A stretch of 11,475 nt of DNA from CAYILR01 sp964364175. GTDB taxonomy: Bacteria > Bdellovibrionota > UBA1018. Shown here piece by piece: positions 1 through 7,004 of the stretch. The notes beneath the pieces are model-generated. The model had not been told where the DNA came from and made no database searches. It saw only the letters and a program-made list of their open reading frames with translations. The position numbers were made by a program, and so were the translations under genes. Position 1 is the stretch's first letter. Every line of letters starts with the position of its first letter. Location: positions 1-11,475 of the forward strand of contig CAYILR010000070.1 of assembly GCA_964364175.1 (NCBI GenBank), written 5' to 3'.

Positions 1-15
1 TTTTAGGTGCACCGC

Positions 16-45
16 TTCAGCCACTGCTCGCATAATCAGGCTGAA
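16..45. other. Inverted repeat in AT-rich left-edge region
   Basis: TTCAGCC (16-22) and GGCTGAA (39-45) are a perfect 7-bp inverted repeat with a 16-base loop. No T-run follows directly; the nearest, at 64-71, is about 20 bases away, so this is not a convincing intrinsic terminator. The rest of 1-150 is AT-rich and probably holds the promoter of the gene at 151, but I could not pick a good -35/-10 pair at a useful distance from its ribosome binding site. The repeat may be the remains of a terminator for an upstream gene, or chance. Confidence 0.25.
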
Positions 46-150
46 CAGTTACATAATTAGTTACTTTTTTTGAATATGTTTAATAAAACCCATCAGATCA
101 GTTTGGGAGATTGATTAATTTAAACTTATTACATATAGGAAAGAGGATTT

Positions 151-1689
151 ATGAAGAACACGCGAAGAATTTATACGCTGTTAACATTGCAGATGGTTGT
201 CGGAGTGATTGGCACTTCTCTGCTTGCTGAGGCGGGTACACGCACCGGAAGCGGTGGCGATAGTGTAACGCTACCCAACGGCAAAGTCATTCCTGCGGAT
301 CTTTACTCAGGCAGTTCAGGTACTCGTGTGAACCCTCTCGACTGGGATGGGTTCAAGGACGAAATCGGGAAAATTGGCCATATCCTGGTGAGGTATGGAG
401 TTCCCGTTTCTGAGACTTCAGGAATCAGGCTCAACAATGAGATGGCTTTTGGAGAGTATGCCTGGAACCGAGAACTCACCCCATTTTTACTCGAAAATGT
501 CATTCATCCCGCTGTAGAATATCGCTTGGTGAGTCAGCTCCCCGTAGGCCTTAATTGCGAGAGGGCTACTCCGGATATCTTGCCGACGGGAGCAATGCTG
601 CAGCTGGTGGCTTGCACTCAGGGCTGGGTGACTTATTTTCTGCCCGAATTTTTTAAACTTTCCATTCGAGACCAAGTTCTCCTGACTCTTCACGAGAGGC
701 TCCATGCACTTGCGATCAATCCACCGCATTTTATCATTGCGGATTTAGTTCAAGGACTACGTCTTGCATTGGATCTTTATGACAGGCAGATGGAGGGAGA
801 GCGCCCAAAGCTTGTTGCCCAAGAAATCGAAATCCTCCAAGTCATGCGAAGACGTTTTTTTCACTTAGGTTTTACTTCACAACTTCCTTTTGGCGAAGTC
901 CTCGAAAATGGAGGAGGCCTCAGTTTAGAGATCAGTTCGAGTCGTAGCCTTAGCCCGGTTTCGTACGTGAGCGTAGGGTCAGTTGTGGACGGGGATACTC
1001 ACCTAGGGGCAGCCTCCGAACTGATTGATACAGACTGTGTGGGTATGAAGACGTCGGAGTATGGGAGCAATCAGCCTCAAGCGACGATCAAATGTTACCT
1101 TTGGGATCGGGCAAAAATCGTAAAATCTTTGATTCGCAATAACGCCCAAACTATATCGAATGTTGAATTAGGGTCAGACGCAGTCATTGAAGGCTCTTTT
1201 CTCGAATTTTATATTCCTGATCAAAGCTCGAATTGGAGCATGGGCAAGGCTCTTGCTCTTCAAGCCAAAGCACAAATCAGCAAAAGCGTGATTCGTTACT
1301 CAGGAGGTGTATTTGTTGGATCTGAATCTGTGATGAATGAGGTCCAAATCAATACTTCGTCTTATGGTCACTATGTGAACGAGCCGGGGTTTAAGCCGGT
1401 TGAGCTTTGGCTTGAACCGAAAAGCATGTTTTCTCGTGCAGTTGTTAATTTTGCAGGTACTTCGAAATGGAGTCATACTCCCTTTAAAAAAAGGCCCAGA
1501 ATTCAAATTAGTAGCGGGTCAGCGATCGATTTTTCGGAAGCCGTGCCTTTTAAGTGGGAAATTTGTCCGATGAGAAATTATGGAGGCTTTGTGGATCTCG
1601 AAAGGCGATTCCTGGCAGTTCGTGGAATTCAGAGAGTGAGTAAAAATTCTGATCTTTCTGAGAGTTGTACGCCAGCAAACCAGCTTTAA
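151..1689 (+). CDS. Secreted protein of unknown function with an HERLH (HExxH-type) motif
   Basis: I do not recognise a named family for this 512-residue protein. Residues 1-28 look like a signal peptide: a basic MKNTRR start, a hydrophobic core to about residue 25, and likely cleavage after AEA. GTRTGSGGDSV (29-39) follows, a glycine-rich GGD start seen in secreted proteins of Bdellovibrio-like bacteria. Residues 178-188 (LTLHERLHALA) contain H181-E182-x-x-H185, the form of a zincin zinc site, with another histidine at 193. The arginine after the glutamate is unusual for zincins, so peptidase activity is only a possibility. From about 240 to 512 the protein is Ser/Gly/Val-rich and probably beta-rich, with a hexapeptide-like rhythm around 330-405 that could be a beta-solenoid. 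The ATG follows AAGAGG (141-146). It converges on ppx with a 25-base gap and no clear terminator. The reading frame and export are fairly sure; the function is unknown. Confidence 0.8.
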   Translation: MKNTRRIYTLLTLQMVVGVIGTSLLAEAGTRTGSGGDSVTLPNGKVIPADLYSGSSGTRVNPLDWDGFKDEIGKIGHILVRYGVPVSETSGIRLNNEMAFGEYAWNRELTPFLLENVIHPAVEYRLVSQLPVGLNCERATPDILPTGAMLQLVACTQGWVTYFLPEFFKLSIRDQVLLTLHERLHALAINPPHFIIADLVQGLRLALDLYDRQMEGERPKLVAQEIEILQVMRRRFFHLGFTSQLPFGEVLENGGGLSLEISSSRSLSPVSYVSVGSVVDGDTHLGAASELIDTDCVGMKTSEYGSNQPQATIKCYLWDRAKIVKSLIRNNAQTISNVELGSDAVIEGSFLEFYIPDQSSNWSMGKALALQAKAQISKSVIRYSGGVFVGSESVMNEVQINTSSYGHYVNEPGFKPVELWLEPKSMFSRAVVNFAGTSKWSHTPFKKRPRIQISSGSAIDFSEAVPFKWEICPMRNYGGFVDLERRFLAVRGIQRVSKNSDLSESCTPANQL

Positions 1690-1714
1690 TAAATAGTCAG
1701 CCCGTGAAGGTGTT

Positions 1715-3217
1715 TCAGCTCCGAGTCTTCTGCACAATCAGCTTCTTCCCAAACACCGATTCAAAAAGTTCCTTCTTTTGATCCACTCGCAACAACTCCA
1801 ATTCGCTCGACACTAACGCACGCACGCGGATGGTGACACTTTTCGAAGTGACGCTGACTGAGCTGACTCTCAGCCGGGCCTGATGTCCGCGGTCCAAAGC
1901 GTCGGCTACTCGCAGAATTGCCAGCAACTTGTAAAACGCATCTAGCTCAGCACTGCCCTTGGCGAATGGTAGGTCTTTGGGTTGGGGCTTGCCAGCACGA
2001 TGATGTAGACAAATTTGCGCGATCATTTCGCCTTCGGACTCCGACATCGAGGGGATGTCCACGTTGCGCGCTAGATAGTAGGAATGCTGCTCGTGATTGG
2101 TGGGTGAAACCGATTCGCCCGCATCGTGCAATAGGGCGGCTGCGGTTAGAGATGTTCGCCAGGATTTTTTCAGGTGATGCAGTCGGTGGGTCTGATCGAA
2201 TATTTTTTCAGCGAGCAGGGTCACGTGTTCAGCGTGTTCGGGGCAGGTCGAGAATTTCAATGCTTTCTCGCGAACATCATCCAAGTGCAGGCTGAGATTC
2301 GATCGATCCTGGCGCTTCGACAATTTTAATTCTTCTGCCAAAATTCCATCCCGCAACGAAAACTCGGTCAGCTTGGTGCGTTTGACTTTCAAAGCACCCA
2401 TGATTTCCTCGAGCAGAACCGCCCCCGCCAAAATCATATCCACGCGTCGAGATTCCATGCCAGGCAACCCCAGAAGTTCGGATGTGCCCATGGTCGACAT
2501 TTTTTTGATTAGCTCTTTGAGGTCTGATCGGTCGATCGAGCTGCCATCGCTGTGGTCGAATTTTTCCAAAATCTTTGCCAACGCTCGTGCGGTTCCGCTA
2601 GAGGCAAACATGGCTTCAGCTTTGGGCCATTCCTCACTGATCGCCTTCGAGAGCACAGTGCCTCGAATATAGCGCCTCAGAGGATCAATTTCCTTCGGAG
2701 GGCTGCTCTTCAAAAAAATCTGCTGAAGCCGCGCGGTTCCGAGGGTAAAACTTTCGCTGTGCAAAAGCTCCTGATCTCGGCAAATCGAAATCTCGGTGCT
2801 TCCGCCCCCAATGTCGACCAGAGCGTAGGTTTTTTTGGGAACGTCCTCGAACTGCAGGATGCCCGCCGCGATCAAGCGAGCTTCCTCTGAACCTGAAATC
2901 ACACGAATATCGATTCCGGTTTTATCCCGGATGCTTTGGAGTAGATCTTGGTTGTCGGTGGCTTCTCGAAGAGCACTGGTTCCAAAAGCGATGGTTTTCT
3001 GTACTCGGAGGTGTTTGGAGGTTTGTTGGAAGCTTTCGAATGCCTCGAGAGTCCGACGAACTGCGGTCGGATCGAGTTTACCGCGCACAAATACCCCTTG
3101 CCCCAAACGCACCATGAGTTTTTCACGGTGCAGTCGACGCATTTTTAGGGACTGCCCAATTTGATACACGTCAAACCGGACAGAGTTAGTGCCCAAATCA
3201 ATAATGGCTACGCGCAC
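1715..3217 (-). CDS. ppx: Exopolyphosphatase / pppGpp phosphohydrolase (Ppx/GppA family) with HD domain
   Basis: A 500-residue cytosolic enzyme expected to remove terminal phosphates from inorganic polyphosphate and possibly the 5' phosphate of pppGpp. The N-terminal actin-like fold shows IDLGTNS (6-12), GTSALREA (79-86), SGSEEARL (108-115), DIGGGSTE (135-142) and SSGTARAL (206-213), the usual phosphate- and metal-binding loops of the ASKHA superfamily. The C-terminal half is HD-like, with LLHDAG (362-367; H364, D365), a HHRAGKPQ segment (405-412) and RVADALDRGH (436-445). The length matches long Ppx proteins such as E. coli Ppx (about 513). The start is GTG: an in-frame TAG lies just upstream, and translation from GTG begins with the expected strand leading into IDLGTNS. 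There is no clear Shine-Dalgarno sequence, and the gene begins 19 bases after the small basic ORF on the same strand, so coupled translation is plausible. Ppx versus GppA specificity cannot be told from sequence. Confidence 0.93.
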   Translation of the reverse strand: MRVAIIDLGTNSVRFDVYQIGQSLKMRRLHREKLMVRLGQGVFVRGKLDPTAVRRTLEAFESFQQTSKHLRVQKTIAFGTSALREATDNQDLLQSIRDKTGIDIRVISGSEEARLIAAGILQFEDVPKKTYALVDIGGGSTEISICRDQELLHSESFTLGTARLQQIFLKSSPPKEIDPLRRYIRGTVLSKAISEEWPKAEAMFASSGTARALAKILEKFDHSDGSSIDRSDLKELIKKMSTMGTSELLGLPGMESRRVDMILAGAVLLEEIMGALKVKRTKLTEFSLRDGILAEELKLSKRQDRSNLSLHLDDVREKALKFSTCPEHAEHVTLLAEKIFDQTHRLHHLKKSWRTSLTAAALLHDAGESVSPTNHEQHSYYLARNVDIPSMSESEGEMIAQICLHHRAGKPQPKDLPFAKGSAELDAFYKLLAILRVADALDRGHQARLRVSSVSVTSKSVTIRVRALVSSELELLRVDQKKELFESVFGKKLIVQKTRS

Positions 3218-3236
3218 GAAGGTACTAGTCTAGCGA

Positions 3237-3377
3237 TCAAGCCGGAGCGTACTTCTTCTTTTTGGCCTTCTTGCTGTTCATGATCGAAGTCTTGTGTGTG
3301 GCCTTCTGATCGGTAGCAGGACGTGCGCTAGTGTTGCGGAGTTGTTTTTGGTGTTTAGAGTGCAATGTTTTTCCCAT
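3237..3377 (-). CDS. Small lysine-rich basic protein of unknown function (46 aa)
   Basis: An ATG at 3375-3377 on the minus strand opens a 46-codon frame ending in TGA at 3237-3239. It begins MGKTLHSKHQKQLRN and ends NSKKAKKKKYAPA. By hand count it has 11 Lys, 2 Arg, 3 His, 1 Asp and no Glu, a net charge near +12, and no membrane segment or cysteine. AAGG lies about 6 bases before the ATG, a modest ribosome binding site. It lies 19 bases upstream of ppx in the same direction and is probably co-transcribed with it. The charge suggests binding to nucleic acid, ribosome or polyanion (polyphosphate would suit the ppx neighbour), but that is inference. No confident promoter was seen in the 74 bases shared with the divergent transglycosylase gene. 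A clean start, a non-random composition and the gene-free fit argue that it is real; its shortness keeps this uncertain. Confidence 0.6.
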   Translation of the reverse strand: MGKTLHSKHQKQLRNTSARPATDQKATHKTSIMNSKKAKKKKYAPA

Positions 3378-3451
3378 AGTGCCTTGCGTCTACCACGTAG
3401 AAATTAATTTGTCAGCTTGCTCGTGAGGGTGATGGCCGCTAAGCTTTTGAA

Positions 3452-5059
3452 ATGACAAAAATGGGGATCTGGGTTCTGGCTGCTTTCACGATATCGAGCG
3501 CCATCCCTGCTTTTGCAGAAACTGAGATCCGCCTCAGTCCGCTTTTTGTGGTTTTGGATAAAAAACTGACCCAAATGGATTTTCAAACCGACAAAACGCC
3601 CTCTCCCGAAGCAGAAGCTTTTGTGAAGCAAGCTCGTGCGTTCGCGAAACTCAGTCGCAATGCACGCCCCTCTTGTCGCACGACGATGTCCGGTTTTCCT
3701 CTCTGCACGTTGCTAGGGCAGGCCAAAACTACGCCTGCAGTGCTGGAGTCTCGATTTGTGTCTGCAGATTTCCAGCGCTGGGAGTCTCAGATTGCGGGTG
3801 CGAACTTCGATGCGATTCGCGATATTTCAGTGCAAGGACTAGGTAAAACGCTCAAGCAGGTATTGGATTGGTCCTCAGTTCGCCCTGCAGCGGAGATGCT
3901 GATCAGCAAATCCAAGTGTCTCTCGACAGGGACGTATATGCTTTTTGCTATGAAGGCAGAGGAATTTTTTCCGGATCCAGTGGCCAAGGAAATGGCTCTT
4001 GCGCTTCACGAGAAGGCAACTAAGTGCGGAGATGATGAATATTCAGAACGATCGCGGTTTCGTCGTGCGCTCATGATGATCAGTGATGGCAAGTGTACGG
4101 CGGTGGAGCTGGACTTGGTCAAGCTGTCCGATAATCCAGACGGCGAGTTTACCACGCGTGCTCTTTACTGGCGTTTCATTTGTGCGCAGGCCAACGGAAA
4201 CGAACAGCTTGCGGACCTGCTCAAACGTCGTCTTTATGATGATCATCCGCTTTCTTTTCACAGCTTGATGGCCAGTCAGGGTAAGGGTCCTGAAGCGCTT
4301 CAGGATCTCAGTCAGGTTGAACCGATGGTGCAATTCCGCTCAAAATTCGTTCCCACACTCAATCCGTGGCTCGGTCGCGTGGAATGGCTTCAAAAAGCTG
4401 GGCTGAAAGAGCTGGCGATGGAAATTTTGCGCGCAATCGATTCGGATTTTGACCGGGCCGAGTTGAATGTGCAGCTCTATCAAGCGGTTTTGTTCGAGCG
4501 CATGGGCGATCAAATCGGCAAATTCAAAGTTGTGAGCGGGATTTTCAAGTCAGACCCGCATTGGATTTCGCGACAAATGCTCATGCTTTTTTATCCTCTC
4601 AAGCGATGGGATGAAATCAGGCGTTATCAAAAAAAAGTCGATCCTTATTTAGCGGCAGCATTGATCCGTCAAGAGAGCGGTTTTAACGAGATTGCTAGGT
4701 CTCCAGTGGGTGCGCTGGGATTGATGCAGCTGATGTTTGATACCGCTCGTCGGATGGAGCGGGTGAATCGACGGGAGCTATTGGATGCTCGCACGAATAT
4801 TCGCCTGGGAATCCGGTATCTCAGCTCTTTGTTGGAACGTTACCAGGGAGATGTGGATTTGGCTCTTGCAGCGTACAACGCAGGACCCGAACGTGTGGAT
4901 GACTGGAAGAGGCGCTATACGATGACCCAGAAAATGATTTTCCTGGACTTGATTCCGTTTCGTGAGACGCGCGACTATGTGGCGCTGATTTCTCGGAATT
5001 ATTATTGGTACATGAGGCTGTACGGTGCGGGCCAACGGACGGGTAAGGATAGTCTGTGA
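3452..5059 (+). CDS. Lytic transglycosylase, SLT domain family
   Basis: A 535-residue exported murein hydrolase expected to cleave the MurNAc-GlcNAc bond of peptidoglycan, forming 1,6-anhydroMurNAc. Residues 1-22 are a signal peptide with a likely AFA/ET cleavage site. Residues 23-390 are helical and resemble the superhelical U-type domain of Slt70-like enzymes, with weak sequence identity. The catalytic domain is about 396-525: IRQESGF (405-411) with probable catalytic E408, GALGLMQLM (420-428), AYNAGP (474-479) and IPFRETRDYV (501-510). That order is diagnostic for family 1 lytic transglycosylases. Six cysteines lie in the exported N-terminal region (75, 85, 156, 192, 215, 244), so disulfides are possible. 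There is no good Shine-Dalgarno sequence before the ATG, and a second ATG at codon 4 is also possible. The stop overlaps the start of the Nudix gene. Confidence 0.93.
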   Translation: MTKMGIWVLAAFTISSAIPAFAETEIRLSPLFVVLDKKLTQMDFQTDKTPSPEAEAFVKQARAFAKLSRNARPSCRTTMSGFPLCTLLGQAKTTPAVLESRFVSADFQRWESQIAGANFDAIRDISVQGLGKTLKQVLDWSSVRPAAEMLISKSKCLSTGTYMLFAMKAEEFFPDPVAKEMALALHEKATKCGDDEYSERSRFRRALMMISDGKCTAVELDLVKLSDNPDGEFTTRALYWRFICAQANGNEQLADLLKRRLYDDHPLSFHSLMASQGKGPEALQDLSQVEPMVQFRSKFVPTLNPWLGRVEWLQKAGLKELAMEILRAIDSDFDRAELNVQLYQAVLFERMGDQIGKFKVVSGIFKSDPHWISRQMLMLFYPLKRWDEIRRYQKKVDPYLAAALIRQESGFNEIARSPVGALGLMQLMFDTARRMERVNRRELLDARTNIRLGIRYLSSLLERYQGDVDLALAAYNAGPERVDDWKRRYTMTQKMIFLDLIPFRETRDYVALISRNYYWYMRLYGAGQRTGKDSL

Positions 5060-5577
5060 ACCCGTTTGAGTCTGGGCAGCGCAAGGTGATTCCGGCTGTT
5101 TTGATTTATCCTCGATACACAACAAGAGACAGAGATGAGTTTTTGATGCTGCATCGGAACTCCCCGGATCGACCTGGAGACTATCATGCGGGAAAGTGGA
5201 ATGGGCTCGGGGGAAAATTGGAATTAAACGAATCTCCACTTCAGGCAGCCGTGCGCGAATTGCATGAGGAGTCGGGGTTGAGTTTGCCAAGCGAGGCTTT
5301 TCGTCCAGTGGGCGTTTTGCTTTTCCCCAATTTCAAAGCACATAAGAATGAAGATTGGCACTGCACGGTTTTTGAGGCTCAAGTTTCTGAACGGGTTCAG
5401 TCTGCGAAGGGACCTGAAGGGGAATTGTATTGGGTGCGTTCTTCGGAGCTTTTGGAATTGCCGCTTTGGCCGGGAGATCGCTATTTTTTGCCTCGGGTGA
5501 TTGAGCGCAAGCCGTTTCTCGGGACGATTTGGTATCAAGGGCAAGATGTATTGAAGTGGGAGATGACAGCTATATGA
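5056..5577 (+). CDS. Nudix hydrolase, MutT/MTH1-like (putative 8-oxo-dGTP diphosphatase)
   Basis: A 173-residue cytosolic Nudix enzyme. The Nudix box is complete: G53-x5-E59-x7-R67-E68-L69-x-E71-E72-x-G74-L75, matching GX5EX7REUXEEXGU. The preceding GKWNGLGGKLE segment (46-56) resembles the region before the box in MTH1/MutT-type 8-oxo-dGTP diphosphatases, so sanitising oxidised nucleotides is the best guess; other Nudix substrates cannot be excluded. A WPGDRYFLP segment (138-146) near the C terminus is also typical of this subgroup. The start is GTG at 5056, within a GTGA overlap with the transglycosylase stop, and AAGGA (5045-5049) lies 6 bases upstream. The next gene starts on the stop codon of this one, so the three genes are probably translated in a coupled fashion. 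Confidence 0.9.
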   Translation: MNPFESGQRKVIPAVLIYPRYTTRDRDEFLMLHRNSPDRPGDYHAGKWNGLGGKLELNESPLQAAVRELHEESGLSLPSEAFRPVGVLLFPNFKAHKNEDWHCTVFEAQVSERVQSAKGPEGELYWVRSSELLELPLWPGDRYFLPRVIERKPFLGTIWYQGQDVLKWEMTAI

Positions 5578-6047
5578 GTGAAAAAAAAACGGAAGCACTT
5601 CAGGAAAAATATGCAGCACATAGTACTTGTTTTGGATGCGGGCCTGCGAATTCGCAGGGTTTGCGCGTGCGGAGTATTGTGGATGGGAATGTGGTGAGAG
5701 CGACGTGGACGCCGCTGTCTTATCACGAGGCATTTCCCGGAATGTTGAATGGTGGAATCATCGGGTCGTTGTTGGATTGCCATTCGAATTGGACAGCCGC
5801 TTATTTTTTGATGAAGCAAGCGGGACAGGATCATCCTCCTTGTACGGTCACGGCGGATTATGCGATCAAATTATTGCGCCCGACCCCATCCCAAGGAGTT
5901 GTGGAATTGGAAGCAAAAGTCGTGCAAATACTTCCTGACCGCGCAGTGATCGAAGCCGAACTTCGTGCAGGTGGAAAAGTCTGTGCAACTTGCCGAGGAA
6001 CATTTGTGGCGGTGAAGCCGGGGCATCCTGCCTACCATCGGTGGTAG
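5574..6047 (+). CDS. Hotdog-fold thioesterase, PaaI/THEM4-like
   Basis: A 157-residue protein of the hotdog superfamily, expected to hydrolyse acyl-CoA or related thioesters in the cytosol. CFGCGPANSQGL (19-30) is the typical opening motif of this PaaI-like group. NGGIIGSLLDCHSNW (59-73) covers the start of the central hotdog helix, with D68 at the usual acidic position. VTADYAIKLLRPTP (92-105) is the conserved beta-strand segment. The start chosen is ATG at 5574 in an ATGA overlap with the Nudix stop, with GGAG at 5559-5562 upstream. A TTG 45 bases earlier in frame is possible but lies deep in the Nudix gene and is less likely. The substrate is unknown. Why it is coupled to a transglycosylase and a nucleotide-cleaning enzyme is not evident from sequence. 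Confidence 0.85.
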   Translation: MSEKKTEALQEKYAAHSTCFGCGPANSQGLRVRSIVDGNVVRATWTPLSYHEAFPGMLNGGIIGSLLDCHSNWTAAYFLMKQAGQDHPPCTVTADYAIKLLRPTPSQGVVELEAKVVQILPDRAVIEAELRAGGKVCATCRGTFVAVKPGHPAYHRW

Positions 6048-6061
6048 CGGGTCGCCCCGCT
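6046..6061 (+). other. GC-rich hairpin overlapping thioesterase stop codon
   Basis: AGCGGG (6046-6051) and CCCGCT (6056-6061) form a perfect 6-bp stem with a TCGC loop, beginning inside the TAG stop codon. It closes the three-gene run before the sco operon. No T-run follows, so it is not a canonical intrinsic terminator. It could stabilise the 3' end of the mRNA, cause a pause, or be chance. Confidence 0.35.
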
Positions 6062-6106
6062 CGTGTGGCCAGGAACTTTCGGGAGCATGAGTTTTTGCTA
6101 TGGTAA

Positions 6107-6135
6107 TTGATTTTCAAAAATAGTACGTTTAAGAA
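6107..6135 (+). promoter_or_regulatory. Weak candidate promoter for the sco-cox operon
   Basis: TTGATT (6107-6112) and TAAGAA (6130-6135) are spaced by 17 bases in an AT-rich stretch just before sco. The -35 fits consensus moderately and the -10 poorly (3 of 6). The predicted start would leave a leader of only about ten bases. The 105-base gap between the thioesterase and sco is the most likely site of the operon promoter, but this exact pair is a weak guess. Confidence 0.2.
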
Positions 6136-6152
6136 CAATAAAGATAAACACC

Positions 6153-7001
6153 ATGACATTGCAACAAAGGGAGCAGTTTTATAAACTGAATTGGATTTGG
6201 GCAGGGATGATCCTGCTTTTTTCTTCTTCATTTGTTTTTGCTGATGCCCTTCAGTCCGATAAAATTCCAAAACCCCTACAAGATGTCGGAATTACCGAAA
6301 AACTAGGGGATTATGTTTCAACTCGAGATGTTTTTTTTACTGATGATCGAGGACAACAGGTCAATCTCCAGTCCTATCTAGGAAAGGGGAAACCGGTCCT
6401 GTTGGCTCTTCTCTATTATTCCTGCCCTAATTTGTGCAATTTGGTGCTGAATGGTTTGACAGAGACTCTTCAGAAAATGGAGTGGACTCCTGGGAATCAA
6501 TTCGAATTAGTAACGATTAGCATCGATCCTAGCGAAAAATCAGATTTGGCGAGCAAGAAGAAAGATTCCTATCTCAAGATGTACGGTCGAGCCGAAACGC
6601 GTGAGGGTTGGCATTTTCTCACTGGGACGGCAGAGGCTTCGCGGAAGATCGCGGATGAAGTGGGTTTTCGATATAAATATGATGAGGTCGAAAAGCAGTA
6701 CGCTCACGGTGCTGCGATCTATGCCATCACGCCTGAAGGAAGAATTTCTCGTTACCTGTATGGCATCGAATTCAAGCCAAACGATCTGAAGCTGGCAATG
6801 CTTGAAGCGAGCAATGGAAAGATCGGCACGGTGATTGACCGGTTTATTTTGTTTTGTTTTCAGTATGATCCGCTCAGACGAGGATATTCCTTGGTTTTAT
6901 CGAGGGTAATGAAAATGGGTGGAGCTTTGACGGTTTTGATTTTGGGGAGTTACCTGGGGTTGTTTTGGTTGAGGCAGCGAAGAATCGTGATGGAGAGTTG
7001 A
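6153..7001 (+). CDS. sco: SCO1/SenC-family copper chaperone for cytochrome oxidase assembly
   Basis: A 282-residue envelope protein with a thioredoxin-like fold, expected to deliver copper to, or reduce the thiols of, the CuA site of subunit II encoded by the next gene. The N terminus is a signal peptide or anchor (hydrophobic 15-30, ending FVFA). The Cu site is C91-PNL-C95 (CxxxC) with H185 in YAHGAAIY, the three-ligand set of SCO proteins; DDRGQQVNL (64-72) is the usual strand before it. C-terminal to the domain come FCFQYDP (234-240) and a membrane helix at about 256-274, an extension found in long SCO proteins, so the domain is tethered at its C terminus. The ribosome binding site is poor. 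The stop is 3 bases before the coxB ATG, which indicates one transcript. Confidence 0.93.
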   Translation: MTLQQREQFYKLNWIWAGMILLFSSSFVFADALQSDKIPKPLQDVGITEKLGDYVSTRDVFFTDDRGQQVNLQSYLGKGKPVLLALLYYSCPNLCNLVLNGLTETLQKMEWTPGNQFELVTISIDPSEKSDLASKKKDSYLKMYGRAETREGWHFLTGTAEASRKIADEVGFRYKYDEVEKQYAHGAAIYAITPEGRISRYLYGIEFKPNDLKLAMLEASNGKIGTVIDRFILFCFQYDPLRRGYSLVLSRVMKMGGALTVLILGSYLGLFWLRQRRIVMES

Positions 7002-7004
7002 AGC

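Noticed and set aside
1..35. Short open frames at the left edge: a plus-strand tail ending LGAPLQPLLA and a minus-strand start MRAVAEAVHLK running off the window.
   Set aside because: Only about 11 codons each are visible, they lie on opposite strands, and neither has a clear ribosome binding site or other support.
1690..1714. A bidirectional terminator between the converging gene ends.
   Set aside because: The 25-base gap has no stem of useful length and no T-run on either strand.
4778..5290. Long minus-strand frames opposite the transglycosylase, Nudix and cox genes.
   Set aside because: They are antisense to genes with diagnostic motifs, have low-complexity Ser/His/Pro-rich translations, and no ribosome binding sites or domain signals.
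6087..6110. Seven-codon ORF (MSFCYGN) upstream of sco as a leader peptide.
   Set aside because: GGGAG lies only one base before the ATG, too close to act as a ribosome binding site, and a frame this short is expected by chance.
6107..6117. TTGATTTTCAA as an FNR/CRP-like operator before sco.
   Set aside because: The half sites are 3 bases apart; an FNR box needs TTGAT and ATCAA with 4 bases between, so the match is poor.
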